Assembly: GCA_022446815.1 (NCBI GenBank)
Contig: JAKVCD010000020.1
Coordinates: forward strand, 1 to 64,000
Direction of reading: 5' to 3'
Length of the DNA: 64,000 nucleotides
Source: Planctomycetota bacterium
GTDB taxonomy: Bacteria; Planctomycetota; UBA1135; GCA-002686595
Positions within the stretch are counted from its first letter, which is position 1, and every line of letters begins with the position of its first letter. The position numbers and the translations under genes are program-made. The notes beneath the pieces were generated by a model. It was given only the letters and a program-made list of their open reading frames with translations. It was not told where the DNA came from and ran no database searches. Shown here piece after piece: positions 62,730 to 64,000 of the stretch.

Positions 62730-64000
62730 GTGAGCAAGTCAGACACAGGAGGGAGCCTGCGACGCTTCGCGCGCCGCTTCTGGCGGCACAGGCGACGGCT
62801 AGCCTTAGGCTTCCTCTCCATCCCGCTCGCTCAGCTCGGCGATGTCGGGATCACGCTCTTGATTCGTGACGCCCTCGACACGATCGAAGCGGGTGGCGGC
62901 TCAGATCACCTCGCCTCAACCTTTTGGTTCGTGGTGGGCGTCGCGCTGCTCTACGGCCTCTTCCGCTTCTCGCAGCGCTGGTTCATCGTCTCCGTGTCTC
63001 GCTCCTTCGAGCGCGAGCTCAAGCAGGACCTCTTCGACTCCTTGAGCCTCCTCCCGTTCAGCTTCCATGACCGCACCCGCTCAGGGGACGTCGTGAGCCG
63101 GGCGACCTCCGACGTAGAGAACCTCAGGATGTTCCTCGGCCCGGGGACTATGTATTGCGCAGGCGCCTTCGTCATCTTGCCAGTGACGTTGACTCTGCTG
63201 TTCAGCGTCCACCCCCAGATGGCTGCGACGATCGTCTTGCCGCTCATTCTGATGGGGCTCACGATCCGCCTCACCGCGCCGCGCCTGCACAAGTGGTCTA
63301 CAGCCGTACAAGAGAGCCTGGCAGATATCTCCTCGCGCGCGCAGGAGAGCTTCGCTGGCGTGCGCGTCGTGCACGGCTATGCGCGCGAAGAGGAGCGCTC
63401 GGAGCGCTTTGCTGAGGACTCAGGGGACAACCGTGACAACCAGATCGCGCTCTCCAAGTGGCGAGGGCTTCAGTCTGCTGTCATCCACTTGGCGAACGAT
63501 CTCTGCTTCGCCGTCATCCTAGTCCTGGGTGGCTACGGTCTCCTCGCTGGAGAGCTCTCCAAGGGAGATCTCTTCCTCTTTATAGACCTCGTCATCAAGG
63601 TCTTCTGGCCCATCATCGCCCTCGGCTGGATGGCCGGCATCTATCCGCGCGCGGTGGCGAGCGCCAAGCGCGTCGCCGAGATCCTCGATGAGGAGAGCGA
63701 GATCCGAGAGCCCGCGGAGCCCGTCGAGCTCGGCGAGCCCGCCGGTGAGATTCAGCTCAGCGGGGTCGGGTTCGTGCACGACGGTGCCCCCAAACCGACC
63801 TTATCAGGGATCGACCTCAACGTGGCTCCTGGCTCCACCGTCGGCGTCGTCGGTCCGACTGGCTGCGGAAAGACCACCCTGCTCGGACTCATCGGGAGGC
63901 TCCACGACGCGACCGAGGGGGTCGTCTCAGTCGACGGCGTCCCCATCCGTGACCTCAAGCTCTCATCCTTACGCGGTGCGCTGAGCTATGTCCCTCAAGA
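62730..64000 (+). CDS. MsbA-type lipid-exporting ABC transporter (partial, runs off right edge)
   Basis: The first about 423 residues of a fused membrane-ATPase half-transporter. The GTG start has GGAGGAG 7 nt before it. A type IV ABC-exporter membrane domain (about 1-300; DVVSRATSDVENLRMFLGP, SSRAQESFAGVRVVHGY) is followed by the nucleotide-binding domain with Walker A GPTGCGKTT; the window ends before the ABC signature and Walker B. MsbA-type transporters flip lipid A and other lipids; an exporter of a drug or peptide cannot be excluded without the C-terminus. Confidence 0.85.
   Translation, partial: MSKSDTGGSLRRFARRFWRHRRRLALGFLSIPLAQLGDVGITLLIRDALDTIEAGGGSDHLASTFWFVVGVALLYGLFRFSQRWFIVSVSRSFERELKQDLFDSLSLLPFSFHDRTRSGDVVSRATSDVENLRMFLGPGTMYCAGAFVILPVTLTLLFSVHPQMAATIVLPLILMGLTIRLTAPRLHKWSTAVQESLADISSRAQESFAGVRVVHGYAREEERSERFAEDSGDNRDNQIALSKWRGLQSAVIHLANDLCFAVILVLGGYGLLAGELSKGDLFLFIDLVIKVFWPIIALGWMAGIYPRAVASAKRVAEILDEESEIREPAEPVELGEPAGEIQLSGVGFVHDGAPKPTLSGIDLNVAPGSTVGVVGPTGCGKTTLLGLIGRLHDATEGVVSVDGVPIRDLKLSSLRGALSYVPQ

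Overview
The window reads as chromosome of a diderm, LPS-making bacterium, most likely a (possibly marine) member of the Planctomycetota. The taxonomy is an inference. It rests on the 16S 5' end at the left edge (the wording GGATTAGGCATGCAAGTC is planctomycete-like), an LpxC-FabZ fusion, several Tat-exported Gfo/Idh/MocA proteins, a giant receptor Ser/Thr kinase and a type-2 IleRS. GC is high and there is no sign of prophage, insertion sequences, CRISPR or recent transfer; it looks like core chromosome with a few unusual loci.

Layout. 1-573: 5' end of a 16S rRNA gene (minus strand) with a boxA-like site and a clear promoter. 574-24300: almost entirely minus-strand housekeeping and envelope genes: L,D-transpeptidase, ileS, a lipid A block (lpxD, lpxC-fabZ, lpxA and an oxidoreductase), bamA coupled to dnaB, ribosomal genes rpsF-rpsR-rplI, pth-rplY-prs-glmU, then an operon of an ACT protein, two exported Gfo/Idh/MocA proteins, ApbE and a haem-binding membrane protein. 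24409-27339: an RGG-tailed anchored protein, a beta-propeller gene with an in-frame TGA followed by a SECIS-like hairpin, and an exported nickel superoxide dismutase. 27531-36218: a carbamoyltransferase-methyltransferase fusion, a GH18 glycosidase, Psd, a CMD-family protein, and an oxidoreductase/CE15 esterase pair. 36221-43089: a signalling operon (FHA-GAF-sigma54 activator, degenerate peptidase-like protein, receptor kinase). 43228-46741: YkgJ protein, enoyl-CoA hydratase, GT9 heptosyltransferase-like and Kdo-kinase-like genes. 46884-49498: two tandem glutamate dehydrogenases, the second lacking catalytic lysines. 49489-58356: TauE/SafE exporter and a lipid A/heptose operon (rpoZ, lpxK, lpxL-like, deoxyhypusine-synthase-like, fused hldE, B12 radical SAM, and a second, split hldE). 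58487-64000: HAD phosphatase, Ntn asparaginase, malic enzyme and an MsbA-type ABC exporter running off the edge.

How it fits together. Much of the window serves outer-membrane construction: lipid A acylation and deacetylation (LpxA/C/D), 4'-phosphorylation and secondary acylation (LpxK, LpxL-like), ADP-heptose supply (HldE), core assembly (GT9, Kdo-kinase-like), probable lipid A export (MsbA-like) and outer-membrane protein insertion (BamA). The most striking single object is the candidate selenoprotein at 25354-26688: a signal-peptide FG-GAP/VCBS propeller protein split only by a UGA, read as a Sec-Cys pair, with a two-tier hairpin whose apical loop lies 19 nt downstream and has G in its second position, as expected of a bacterial SECIS. 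The second most interesting is the glutamate dehydrogenase pair, an apparently intact enzyme translationally coupled to a predicted pseudoenzyme.
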